Positions 1-8,300 of a DNA stretch of 59,637 nucleotides are shown here, in pieces (the stretch's first letter is position 1; each line of letters starts with the position of its first letter). The DNA comes from Flammeovirgaceae bacterium (GTDB lineage: Bacteria > Bacteroidota > Bacteroidia > Cytophagales > Cyclobacteriaceae). The stretch covers positions 1 to 59,637 of the forward strand of contig JAJTGQ010000057.1 of the NCBI GenBank assembly GCA_021299455.1. Reading direction: 5' to 3'. The translations under genes were made by a program, and so were the position numbers. The notes beneath the pieces are model-generated. The model searched no databases. It saw nothing but the letters and a program-made list of their open reading frames with translations, and was not told the origin of the DNA.

Positions 1-160
1 ACTATCTCTGCGCGAACATACCTCGAAAGTTGTTTAGTCTCGAATGCGCTCTCACCCTTTTTCACTTTCATCAAATCTATTGTTATTTTGCTCAACGATT
101 ATAAAAACAAACATAGGAGTCTCGCCTCGGACTCTGCGGCAAACATGTTTACTGAAATGG

Positions 161-184
161 AAAAAGGGGCTCATCGCCCCCCTT
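161..184 (-). terminator. Rho-independent terminator after ppdK
   Basis: Read on the minus strand, a GC-rich stem (GGGGC at 166-170 pairing with GCCCC at 176-180, loop TCATC) is followed by a run of T (the A run 161-165 on the plus strand). It lies about 20 bases beyond the stop codon of the pyruvate phosphate dikinase gene, where an intrinsic terminator is expected. Confidence 0.65.
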
Positions 185-205
185 CTTTTGTTTGCTACAA
201 ATCCG

Positions 206-3013
206 TCACTTTTTCAATTCCAGTAATCTAGCATGTGCAGCTGCTAATCGAGCCACAGGTACTCTCGGACCAGAACAGGACACATAGTTTAATCCAATTT
301 CGTGGCAAAATAGAATCGACTCTGGATGTCCACCATGTTCACCACAAATTCCGACTTTCAAGTCTTTATCTGTTTTTCGTCCGTCTTCTACGGCCATCTT
401 CATCAATTTGCCCATTGCTTTGCGATCCAGCACCTCGAATGGATTATCTTTTAATAGCCCCTTGCTGATATAAAAGGGTAAGAATTTATTTTCAGCATCC
501 TCGCGTGAGAAAGAAAATGTTGCTTGCGTTAAATCGTTGGTTCCAAAAGAAAAGAATTCTGCAACATTTGCTAACTGATCTGCTTGCAGGCAGGCACGAA
601 CAACTTCGATCATCGAACCAAACTTGAACTGAAGTTTAATCTTATTGGCGGTCTCAATTTGAGTTCTTATTTCGTCAACGAATACTTTTACTTGTTCCAA
701 TTCTTCTGCCGTACACACTTGTGGAACCATAATTTCTGGTCGAACATCAATGCCAGCTTTTTGACACTCCGCAGTGGCTTCCAGAATAGCTTGAATTTGC
801 ATCCTGTAAATTTCCGGGAAGCTTAGTCCCAACCGCACACCTCGATGACCTAACATCGGATTTACTTCGTGCAGCTCGCGCGCTTTTTTCAACATTTGTC
901 CCTTTTTAGCAATCGCTTTTTCAATCAGCTCCACACCGGCCAAAGTGAACGGCTCAGATGAGCGCTCAATCATTTTTAAATCTCCATTAAGCAGTCGTAG
1001 GCTACTGAATAAATCGGTGACACCACTAACTGTTCCTCTCAATTTCTGCAAGTGTTCGAGCTCGTCTTTTAACACATCCTCTGTTGGAAGAAACTCATGA
1101 ATAGGAGGGTCCAATAGTCGCACGGTGACGGGACGTGGTGCCATGGCCAGAAAAATCTCCTTGAAGTCTTGCGCTTGCATTTTTTTCAATCGGTCAAGCG
1201 CTGATTCACGTTCTTCGACAGTGACTGCCAGAATCATTTCAACTACTACGGGCAGACGCTCTACATCGTTGAACATCCTTTCTGTACGACAGAGACCAAT
1301 TCCCATGGCACCAAATTCAAGTGCTTTTTTGGCAGCACCAGGGGTGTCAGCATTTGCCATCACTTTTAACTTAGCATTTTCATCAGCCCACGTTAATAGT
1401 GTTTTCAATTCGTCAGAAAAAGTAGGCTCTACGGTTGGAATTATACCTTGATAGACGTAACCTGATCCTCCATCAATTGTGATATAATCGCCTTCGAGCA
1501 ATGTCTTGTCGCCAATTTTGGCGACTCGCAATTTGGTGTCTACATGAATGCCTTCGGCACCAGCAACACATGGTTTGCCCATGCCTCGGGCAACCACTGC
1601 GGCATGTGAAGTTTTGCCTCCTCTACTGGTAAGGATACCTTGAGCAGCAAAGAATCCGTGGATATCTTCTGGCTTGGTTTCTTCTCTTACTAGTATAACT
1701 TTTTCACCTGCTTTCCCTAACAGCTCGGCACGATCTGCATCAAACACTACGTGCCCTGAGGCTGCGCCCGGAGAGGCAGGTAGTCCATGCGCCAACGGTT
1801 CAGTTTTGTGAAGAGAATCCAGCCGTGGGTGTAACAATTGCTCGAGCATGTCCGGTTTGATTCGCAGGAGCGATTCTTCTTTTGTGATGAGTTTTTCCTT
1901 TGTCATTTCTACGGAAGTACGTACCATGGCGGTGGTGTTCATTTTGCCGTTGCGTGTTTGCAAGCAAAACAACACTCCCTTTTCAATGGTATATTCGAAA
2001 TCCTGAACTTCCCGATAGTGAGTTTCTAATTTATTGCGCAACTCTTCCAACTGCCTGTAAAGTTCAGGCATTTCTTTGGCCAACTCACTTACTGGCTTCG
2101 GTGTCCGTATCCCTGCGACCACGTCTTCACCCTGGGCGTTCGTCAGGTATTCTCCAAACATCACGTTTTCTCCGGTGCCAGGGTCGCGGGTAAAGCCCAC
2201 ACCGGTAGCGCAGTCATTTCCCATATTGCCAAATACCATCGTCACCACATTGACAGCTGTACCATTTGCCATGGCGGGAGTAATTTTGAATTCTCTGCGA
2301 TAGTCGATCGCACGTTTTCCCATCCAGGAATTGAATACGGCTTTAATGGCAATTTCCAATTGTTCAAACACATCCTCAGGAAATGGTTTGCCAATGTGAT
2401 CGCTGACTACTTTTAAGAACCGATCACTGATTTCAATTAAGTTATTGGTGTTCAAACCGACATCCACTTTTACCCCTGCTTTCTTTTTCACTTCTTCGAA
2501 ATGAGTATCGAATTTTTCATCGGGTACACCTAAGGCTACTTTGCCAAAAAGTTGAATGAACCTGCGATAAGCGTCATAACCAAATCGCTCGTTGCCCGTT
2601 TGTGCAATTAGCCCTTTTAGTGTTCTCGAATTCAAACCAAGATTCAATATCGTATCCATCATGCCTGGCATTGACATTGCCGAACCCGATCGCACAGAGA
2701 CAAGCAATGGGTTAGTGGCATCACCAAATTTCTTTCCGGTTGATTTTTCAATGGCTTTGATCTGTTCACGAACATCATCCATTAATCCGTTTGGTAGGGA
2801 TTTATCATTCGTTGCTAAATACGTTAAGCAGGCTTCTGTTGAGATTACAAATCCAGGCGGCACATTCAGTCCGATTTGAGTCATCTCGCACAAATTGGCG
2901 CCCTTGCCCCCTAATAAGTGTTTATTTTTTCCGTCACCCTCTTTAAAAGAATAGACAAATTTTTTTGTGGTCGTTTTAGTCGCAATTGGTTCCAAAACAT
3001 CAGCGGTTTTCAT
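206..3013 (-). CDS. ppdK: Pyruvate, phosphate dikinase
   Basis: Cytosolic enzyme that interconverts pyruvate, ATP and phosphate with phosphoenolpyruvate, AMP and pyrophosphate. The 935-residue product shows the N-terminal ATP-grasp segment (GGKGANLCEMT near residue 36), the swivelling phosphohistidine domain with GGKTSHAAVVARGMG (catalytic His470), and the C-terminal PEP/pyruvate TIM barrel ending in GICGEHGGHP with the acid/base Cys890. Length is slightly above the usual 870-910, owing to an N-terminal extension of about 20 residues. It is transcribed alone, divergent from the GH63 gene across 165 bases, and ends in a terminator at 161-184. The window also holds PFOR and GTP-dependent PEP carboxykinase, so several enzymes of the PEP/pyruvate node are nearby; the direction of flux cannot be read from sequence. 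Confidence 0.97.
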   Translation of the reverse strand: MKTADVLEPIATKTTTKKFVYSFKEGDGKNKHLLGGKGANLCEMTQIGLNVPPGFVISTEACLTYLATNDKSLPNGLMDDVREQIKAIEKSTGKKFGDATNPLLVSVRSGSAMSMPGMMDTILNLGLNSRTLKGLIAQTGNERFGYDAYRRFIQLFGKVALGVPDEKFDTHFEEVKKKAGVKVDVGLNTNNLIEISDRFLKVVSDHIGKPFPEDVFEQLEIAIKAVFNSWMGKRAIDYRREFKITPAMANGTAVNVVTMVFGNMGNDCATGVGFTRDPGTGENVMFGEYLTNAQGEDVVAGIRTPKPVSELAKEMPELYRQLEELRNKLETHYREVQDFEYTIEKGVLFCLQTRNGKMNTTAMVRTSVEMTKEKLITKEESLLRIKPDMLEQLLHPRLDSLHKTEPLAHGLPASPGAASGHVVFDADRAELLGKAGEKVILVREETKPEDIHGFFAAQGILTSRGGKTSHAAVVARGMGKPCVAGAEGIHVDTKLRVAKIGDKTLLEGDYITIDGGSGYVYQGIIPTVEPTFSDELKTLLTWADENAKLKVMANADTPGAAKKALEFGAMGIGLCRTERMFNDVERLPVVVEMILAVTVEERESALDRLKKMQAQDFKEIFLAMAPRPVTVRLLDPPIHEFLPTEDVLKDELEHLQKLRGTVSGVTDLFSSLRLLNGDLKMIERSSEPFTLAGVELIEKAIAKKGQMLKKARELHEVNPMLGHRGVRLGLSFPEIYRMQIQAILEATAECQKAGIDVRPEIMVPQVCTAEELEQVKVFVDEIRTQIETANKIKLQFKFGSMIEVVRACLQADQLANVAEFFSFGTNDLTQATFSFSREDAENKFLPFYISKGLLKDNPFEVLDRKAMGKLMKMAVEDGRKTDKDLKVGICGEHGGHPESILFCHEIGLNYVSCSGPRVPVARLAAAHARLLELKK

Positions 3014-3178
3014 AGCGTGTGTGGGTTAAATATGTTCGAAAGTAACCATCATAAGAGGTGCATCGAATGATATTAGTCAGTAGGGTAGACGAGAATTATC
3101 AATACCTTTTTATCATTAGGCTGCTCTGCGCAATTTGATGCAAACACACTCACATTTTTTTCCTACTTTGGACTTCTT

Positions 3179-5815
3179 ATGACAGCCGAAAAACAGCGAC
3201 TTATTGAGGATCGGGACAAGAAGAAAAACTGGCGTCAATGGGGTCCTTATTTAACAGATCGTCAATGGGGCACCGTTCGCGAAGACTACAGCGCCAAGGG
3301 CGATGCCTGGAACTATGTGTCTCATGATATGGCGCGAAGCAAGGCCTATCGGTGGGGGGAAGAGGGGATTGCAGGAATTTCGGATGATCAGCAAATATTA
3401 TGTCTGGCTGTTGCTTTTTGGAATAAAAAGGATCCTATTCTTAAGGAACGCTTTTTCGGATTGACCAACCCGGAAGGGAATCATGGCGAAGATGTGAAGG
3501 AACTCTATTATCACTTGGATTCCACACCAACGCACTCGTTTATGCGGATGTTGTACAAGTATCCACATCAGGAATTTCCTTACGCAACCCTAGCTGTGGA
3601 AGCAGGCAAGCGCGGTAAAACAGAAAGAGAATATGAACTACTGGATACCGGCATTTTTAACAATGATCGGTACTTCGATATAGAGGTGAGTTATGCAAAG
3701 GCAGAATTCAATGATGTTTTCGTTCAGATTACCATTGCTAATCGCGGAGCGGAATCGGCTGCTATTGAAGTCTTGCCGACACTTTGGTTTAGGAACACAT
3801 GGGCCTGGGGTCATAGTAGCCACAAACCGGAAATCTACCTCGATACTAAGAATGGCATGAAGGCAATGCACGAGCAGTTGGGTACATACTATTTGTATTG
3901 TGAAGCAAAAGCCGAAGCCATCTTTTGTGAAAATGAGACAAATACGAGTCGATTGTATGGCCATAGTAGTCTCGGGACATTTAAAGATGGCATCAACGAT
4001 TACATCATCTTTGACAATCCTTCGGCTATTAATAAAATACATAAGGGAACCAAGGCTGCTTTCAGAATTGACACCCTGGTTGAAGGCGGAAAGTCTAAAG
4101 CGTTTAGGTTGCGCCTTTCGGCCGATTGCCAGACAAAACCTTTTTTGAATTTTGAAGAGATATACAATCACAGGCAGCGTGAAGCAGATGATTTTTATGG
4201 GGGCCTCCAAAAGAATTGCAAAGATGCCGATGAGCGGTTGGTTCAACGACAAGCGTTGGCCGGAATGCTCTGGAATAAACAGTTTTATTACTATGATGTA
4301 GATGTTTGGTTGAAAGGCGATACATCCCAGGATCCGCCTCCCGCAGAACGCAAGCGCGGAAGAAATCACGAATGGGAGCACCTGAACAACGCAGATATTA
4401 TTTCGATGCCCGATAAGTGGGAGTATCCGTGGTATGCCGCCTGGGATTTAGCTTTTCACGCGATCCCATTTGCGATGATTGATCCGGAGTTTGCAAAGCA
4501 TCAGTTATTGCTGCTTACCAAGGAATGGTATATGCACCCCAATGGTCAGCTGCCTGCCTATGAATGGTCGTTTAGCGATGTTAATCCACCGGTTCATGCG
4601 TGGGCGGCTTGGCGGGTTTATAAAATGGACGGTAAACTCCAAGATGGCGTACTAGATAGGAAATTTCTGGAGGAGATATTTCATAAGCTGCTGCTCAATT
4701 TTACCTGGTGGGTGAATAAGAAAGACGAGAACGGCAATAATATTTTTCAAGGCGGGTTTTTAGGAATGGATAATATTGGTGTGTTCGATCGAAGCAGTAC
4801 ACACTTACCAACAGGTGGATATATTGAACAGTCGGATGGAACCAGTTGGATGGCTATGTTTACACTGAACATGCTCCGCATTTCATTGGAGTTGGCAAAG
4901 CAAAATTCTGTCTATCAGAGCCTGGCGAGCAAATTCTTTGAGCACTTTCTCTATATCGCAGGAGCGATGGCAAATGTTGGAAACAACGGAATCAACCTAT
5001 GGGATGAGGAAGATGAATTTTTCTACGATGTGCTCCATTTGCCCAATAACGATCGCGTGAAGTTGAAAGTAAGATCGATGGTAGGCTTGATTCCTTTTTT
5101 CGCAGTGGAGGTATTGGATGAAGAGGTGTTTCAAAAAATGCCGGAGTTTACCCAGCGATTGGATTGGTTTCTGCAAAACAGACCTGACCTTGCTAACCTG
5201 ATTTCCCGATGGGGCGAGAGAGGTAAAAACCAACGACACTTATTGTCGCTGCTCCGCGGGCATCGTATGAAGCAGCTTCTAAAGAGAATGCTAGATGAGC
5301 GTGAGTTTTTGTCGCCTTATGGTATACGAGCACTTTCGCGAATCCATCTTGACAATCCTTATCGTTTGTATGCCAATGGAACGGAGTTTACGGTAAAATA
5401 TAATCCGGGAGAAAGTGACTCCTACATGTTTGGAGGCAACTCCAATTGGCGTGGACCCATTTGGTTTCCTGTCAATTTTTTGATCATCGAATCTCTGGAA
5501 CGGTTTCATCACTATTATGGTGACGACTTCAAGGTAGAGTATCCTACTGGTTCTGGTGAGCTTCTTACCTTGCGGGAGATTGCAATTCAGCTGTCGCGAA
5601 GGATGGTCTCGTTATTTGTAAAAGACGCGGATGGAAACCGACCTATCCATGGAGGTGATTTGCAACAGCGAAATGTGCATTTTGAAAACAACCTTTTGTT
5701 TCACGAATATTTTGACGGAGATACAGGCAGAGGCCTCGGTGCCAACCACCAAACAGGCTGGACTGGGCTGGTAGCAAAATTGATTCAGTCGATCCATACC
5801 CCACGGAAAAAGTGA
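3179..5815 (+). CDS. GH63-family glucosidase (MGH1-like)
   Basis: Probable alpha-glucosidase or mannosylglycerate-type hydrolase of the (alpha/alpha)6-barrel GH63 family. The 878-residue protein has no signal peptide, so a cytosolic location is likely. It carries the family landmarks: an N-terminal MTAEKQRLIEDRDKKKNWRQ start with WGTVREDYSA, a YPWYAAWDLAFHAI segment (Asp423, candidate general acid) and a C-terminal FHEYFDGDTGRGLGANHQTG block (Glu843, candidate base) followed by GWTGLVAKLI. The substrate cannot be decided; alpha-glucosides or glucosyl/mannosyl-glycerate are possible. It is a single-gene unit between ppdK (divergent) and the sulfur operon (convergent), with the terminator at 5905-5934 between the two convergent units. 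Confidence 0.88.
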   Translation: MTAEKQRLIEDRDKKKNWRQWGPYLTDRQWGTVREDYSAKGDAWNYVSHDMARSKAYRWGEEGIAGISDDQQILCLAVAFWNKKDPILKERFFGLTNPEGNHGEDVKELYYHLDSTPTHSFMRMLYKYPHQEFPYATLAVEAGKRGKTEREYELLDTGIFNNDRYFDIEVSYAKAEFNDVFVQITIANRGAESAAIEVLPTLWFRNTWAWGHSSHKPEIYLDTKNGMKAMHEQLGTYYLYCEAKAEAIFCENETNTSRLYGHSSLGTFKDGINDYIIFDNPSAINKIHKGTKAAFRIDTLVEGGKSKAFRLRLSADCQTKPFLNFEEIYNHRQREADDFYGGLQKNCKDADERLVQRQALAGMLWNKQFYYYDVDVWLKGDTSQDPPPAERKRGRNHEWEHLNNADIISMPDKWEYPWYAAWDLAFHAIPFAMIDPEFAKHQLLLLTKEWYMHPNGQLPAYEWSFSDVNPPVHAWAAWRVYKMDGKLQDGVLDRKFLEEIFHKLLLNFTWWVNKKDENGNNIFQGGFLGMDNIGVFDRSSTHLPTGGYIEQSDGTSWMAMFTLNMLRISLELAKQNSVYQSLASKFFEHFLYIAGAMANVGNNGINLWDEEDEFFYDVLHLPNNDRVKLKVRSMVGLIPFFAVEVLDEEVFQKMPEFTQRLDWFLQNRPDLANLISRWGERGKNQRHLLSLLRGHRMKQLLKRMLDEREFLSPYGIRALSRIHLDNPYRLYANGTEFTVKYNPGESDSYMFGGNSNWRGPIWFPVNFLIIESLERFHHYYGDDFKVEYPTGSGELLTLREIAIQLSRRMVSLFVKDADGNRPIHGGDLQQRNVHFENNLLFHEYFDGDTGRGLGANHQTGWTGLVAKLIQSIHTPRKK

Positions 5816-5904
5816 GGTGCCTTTAAAATTAACTGGGTGTTCGCGGTAAAGGCTATTCGGTCGACAAAAAAAACCTCAGAAAGTAGCTTTTTGTGTGAAA
5901 ATTG

Positions 5905-5934
5905 AAAAAGGCGACTATCATTGTCGCCTTGCTT
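5905..5934. terminator. Terminator between convergent GH63 and DsrE-like genes
   Basis: Perfect 8-bp stem AAGGCGAC (5908-5915) / GTCGCCTT (5923-5930) with a 7-base loop. On the minus strand it is followed by a T-rich tract, which fits termination of the DsrE-like operon ending at 5950. It may also stop plus-strand readthrough from the GH63 gene, but the plus-strand tail is poor in T. Confidence 0.7.
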
Positions 5935-5949
5935 TCAAGTTGATTTCGG

Positions 5950-6486
5950 CTAAATAAAAATAATTTGAGTTCCTTCGCCATCGGCAAGCGCATACATGTC
6001 GCCCACTGTAATGATCCCTTTCACCTCGGGTAAAAAGTCTTCTTTTTTGAGGTGGAACATATCGGCTGCAAGTTTGCAGGCATAGATTTCGCCACCACCT
6101 GCATCGATCATTTGTATAAACTCGGTAACATGCGGCATATCCAATTTGTCCATCTCTTTCTTCATCATATAAGAAGCGAATGCCTCAAAGCCGGGTAGGC
6201 CGCCAAGCATCGTTGGTAAGCCCGGCATAAAAGCAGGATTACCCACTGTTGCCGTATGTAAGTGATCGGCATTTTTCTTGGTAATCGCTTCCAACCCAAA
6301 GAATGTAAAAAACATCTTTGCTTCAATTCCCTCCATTAAAGCACCATTGGCCATCACCAAAGCAGCATAGACATCTTCAATTTTTCCTTTTGAGCAAATG
6401 ATCAATACTTTTTTCACTTTTGCTTTTTCTTTCTTGGCAGGCACTCCGGTAGGTTTCGTTTGAATTTTTTCCATTACATCGTTCAT
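5950..6486 (-). CDS. DsrE/DsrF/DrsH-like sulfur-transfer protein
   Basis: A 178-residue DsrE-superfamily protein; relatives carry persulfides between sulfur-trafficking partners in the cytosol. Two cysteines stand out: Cys31 in the first beta-strand (LIICSKG) and Cys137 in YACKLAADM, the position where DsrE-type proteins hold the sulfur-carrying cysteine. The glycine-rich middle (PGLPTMLGGLPGFEAF) is typical of the longer DsrE-like subgroup found with SQR genes. About 25 lysine-rich residues precede the core. It is the last gene of a three-gene minus-strand operon after the SQR-like and TusE/DsrC-like genes (33 bases from the latter), suggesting that it accepts or stores sulfane sulfur formed from sulfide. 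No dsrAB, tusA or rhodanese gene is in the window. Confidence 0.85.
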   Translation of the reverse strand: MNDVMEKIQTKPTGVPAKKEKAKVKKVLIICSKGKIEDVYAALVMANGALMEGIEAKMFFTFFGLEAITKKNADHLHTATVGNPAFMPGLPTMLGGLPGFEAFASYMMKKEMDKLDMPHVTEFIQMIDAGGGEIYACKLAADMFHLKKEDFLPEVKGIITVGDMYALADGEGTQIIFI

Positions 6487-6519
6487 AGTGTTAGTGTCCT
6501 TTGGACTTTTCGTTGATAG

Positions 6520-6831
6520 TTAGATACAACTTACGGGCTTTGGAATACCAGCAATTTTGCTGGAGATTTTAAGTGGCCCTCCGGGAAATAGTTGATAGAA
6601 CTCTTTGATATCCACCAATCCTGAATTACCGACTTTGCGGATGCTTAGCGCTACTCCTTCGGCTTGTTTTGCTCGAAGCCAATTCAGTACTTCAAAATGC
6701 CTATCAGTCAATTCAATATTGACTTCTTTGGCTATTTCATGTCCAAGCTCGGGAGTCCATTGGGCAGGATTTTTCAAATACCCTTCCTCGTTTACGTCAA
6801 CCTTTCCATTATTCATCACAAGTGTTTCCAT
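6520..6831 (-). CDS. TusE/DsrC family sulfur-relay protein (single C-terminal Cys)
   Basis: Small (103 aa) persulfide-carrier protein of the DsrC/TusE/DsvC family. The family signature is clear: NEEGYLKNPAQWTPELG near residue 14, ending in GIPKPVSCI, where the penultimate Cys102 is the strictly conserved CysA. The second redox cysteine of true dissimilatory DsrC, eleven residues upstream, is Ser91 here (segment KISSKIAG), so the protein cannot form the CysA-CysB intramolecular trisulfide and is TusE-like in that respect. The start is 11 bases after the SQR-like stop, so co-translation is likely. The partner is probably the DsrE-like protein or the flavoprotein rather than DsrAB, which is not seen here. 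A tRNA 2-thiouridine role like that of E. coli TusE is possible, but no TusBCD set is visible. Confidence 0.9.
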   Translation of the reverse strand: METLVMNNGKVDVNEEGYLKNPAQWTPELGHEIAKEVNIELTDRHFEVLNWLRAKQAEGVALSIRKVGNSGLVDIKEFYQLFPGGPLKISSKIAGIPKPVSCI

Positions 6832-6842
6832 ATAGTTTGTTT

Positions 6843-8096
6843 TTAAACGCTTTTTTTCTTCTCAATTTCTTTTCCCGCCATTGACATGTGGCTGCTTACA
6901 GGCAAAGATTTTCCGGTGAGTAAAATGTGCCAGTAAATCCATTTGAAGGCAAGTTTTCCAAAGTGATTTGCTCTATTGACTTTGAGTAGTCCCATTGGTC
7001 CCACAACAGGCCATGGAAATTTCCCAGCCAGTGGCTCTGTTTCATAATTAAAATCAATAAGTGCGGCCTTGCCATATCCTGTTTCAATAAAACAATTGGC
7101 GTGTCCATCGAATTTCGCTTCCAACGGAAGGTTATTGATGTAACTTAAAATATTCTCTAGTAGAATTTCGCCTTCGAAATGAGCCACAGATCCAGCCTTC
7201 GAAGCCGGCACATTAGTGGCGTCACCTATAACAAATACATTCTCAAATTTTTTGGATTGCAGTGTTTGCTTGTCAGTAGGCACAAAGTTTAGTCCGTCTT
7301 CATCGCCAAGATTGCTGGCTGCAATCATATCCACACCTTTGTTCACAGGTATGGTAACAAGCAAATCAAAGGGCACTTCTTTTTGGTCGTATGATATCAA
7401 TACTTTTCGGTGATTGTCCACTTCCTGTAAATAAAAATCAGGAACAACGTGTATCTGCTTTTCTTCCAGAAGCGCGCTCAGCATCTTCGTAGCTTTTGGC
7501 TTTGTAAATGCCCCTGATAAGGGCGTAACGTAGGATATTTCCACTTTGCTCCGCGTTCCTTTTTCGGTGAAATAGGCATCAGCTAAGAAAGCAAATTCTA
7601 GTGGTGCAACGGGGCACTTGATTAATGTCTCTGCCAGATTGATCACTAGTTTTCCGCCTTCCCAATTTTCTAATTTCTTGGCTAGGTGAGTAGCTCCCTC
7701 GTACGTATAGAAATCAAAAATGTCCTTGTGCCATAGAGATCCGGTCAGTCCCGGAGTTTCTTCGGGAACAACATTTGCGCCTGTTGCAATGATCAGTATA
7801 TCGTAGGGTAGTGTTCGTCCGCCTTTCAACAAAACTTGGTTTTTCTCTCCTTCGATGCGTGCAATATCGCCAATGATGAAGTTAACCCCTTTGGGAAGAA
7901 ACTCTGCTTTTGTGCGTACTACATCTTCTGGCTGATAAATGCCAAATGGGATAAAGAGAAAACCTGGTTGGTAGTAATGTATTTCGTCCTTATCGATGAT
8001 AGTAATGTTCCAAATTTTGCGATTCAAATCGCGATACAGCTTGTTGGCCATCATGGTACCAGCTGTGCCTGCTCCTAATATGACTAAGTTTTTCAT
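6843..8096 (-). CDS. sqr: Sulfide:quinone oxidoreductase-like flavoprotein
   Basis: FAD-dependent flavoprotein of the SQR/flavocytochrome c-sulfide dehydrogenase family, expected to oxidise sulfide to sulfane sulfur and reduce quinone at the membrane. I start it at the ATG at 8096 (417 aa), because the dinucleotide-binding motif ILGAGTAG then begins a few residues in; an upstream ATG at 8132 would add 12 unsupported residues. Cys161 (KCPVAPLE) and Cys335 (HANCFIETGYG) sit where SQRs carry the redox-active cysteine pair. The tail (FGKLAFKWIYWHILLTG) gives amphipathic helices fit for membrane association. It is first in an operon with the TusE/DsrC-like and DsrE-like genes and divergent from the PFOR operon. 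An alternative reading is an NDH-2-like oxidoreductase, but the cysteines and neighbours argue for sulfide. Confidence 0.85.
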   Translation of the reverse strand: MKNLVILGAGTAGTMMANKLYRDLNRKIWNITIIDKDEIHYYQPGFLFIPFGIYQPEDVVRTKAEFLPKGVNFIIGDIARIEGEKNQVLLKGGRTLPYDILIIATGANVVPEETPGLTGSLWHKDIFDFYTYEGATHLAKKLENWEGGKLVINLAETLIKCPVAPLEFAFLADAYFTEKGTRSKVEISYVTPLSGAFTKPKATKMLSALLEEKQIHVVPDFYLQEVDNHRKVLISYDQKEVPFDLLVTIPVNKGVDMIAASNLGDEDGLNFVPTDKQTLQSKKFENVFVIGDATNVPASKAGSVAHFEGEILLENILSYINNLPLEAKFDGHANCFIETGYGKAALIDFNYETEPLAGKFPWPVVGPMGLLKVNRANHFGKLAFKWIYWHILLTGKSLPVSSHMSMAGKEIEKKKSV

Positions 8097-8151
8097 AACC
8101 TTTAACTTTAGCGTGAATTGCCAGGGAAGCATTCTTTGTCCGTTTGCTGAT

Positions 8152-8159
8152 CAAATCTA
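8152..8159 (-). promoter_or_regulatory. Bacteroidota-type -7 element for the sulfide operon
   Basis: On the minus strand this reads TAGATTTG, an exact match to the Bacteroidota -7 consensus TAnnTTTG. It would place the transcription start near 8147, about 50 bases before the chosen SQR start and about 63 bases downstream of the centre of the FNR-type palindrome at 8204-8217. No convincing -33 TTG was found at the usual distance, so this is tentative. Confidence 0.4.
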
Positions 8160-8203
8160 CCCCCAATACTTATCCTAATGGATGACCCAATTCAGATGTG
8201 ATA

Positions 8204-8217
8204 TTGATATTAATCAT
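8204..8217. promoter_or_regulatory. FNR/CRP-type operator between sqr and nifJ
   Basis: Sequence TTGAT-ATTA-ATCAT matches the FNR-family consensus TTGAT-N4-ATCAA at 9 of 10 defined positions. It lies centrally in the 186-base divergent spacer between the sulfide operon and the PFOR/Rnf operon, about 63 bases from plausible start sites on each side (minus-strand TAGATTTG at 8152-8159; plus-strand TAATTTTC at 8262-8269). Joint oxygen- or redox-responsive control of both operons is an inference. Confidence 0.5.
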
Positions 8218-8300
8218 AAGATTCCCTGACAACTCGCAGGTGGCAAGGCTTATCATTCGTCTAATTTTCCAGCATTAAACAAATGCTAAAAGCTGACCTC

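Noticed and set aside
117-134. Small hairpin GAGTC/GACTC near the left edge
   Set aside because: Only 5 bp with an 8-base loop and no tail; too weak to call, and the first 160 bases show no gene, RNA or terminator I can support.
3164-3170. TACTTTG as a -7 promoter element for the GH63 gene
   Set aside because: It is one base short of the TAnnTTTG consensus and would leave a leader of only a few bases; no -33 element at proper distance.
3638-4381. 247-aa open frame antisense to the GH63 gene
   Set aside because: Composition is Cys/Ile-rich without recognisable motifs, and it lies wholly inside a clear GH63 coding region on the other strand; it is a shadow frame.
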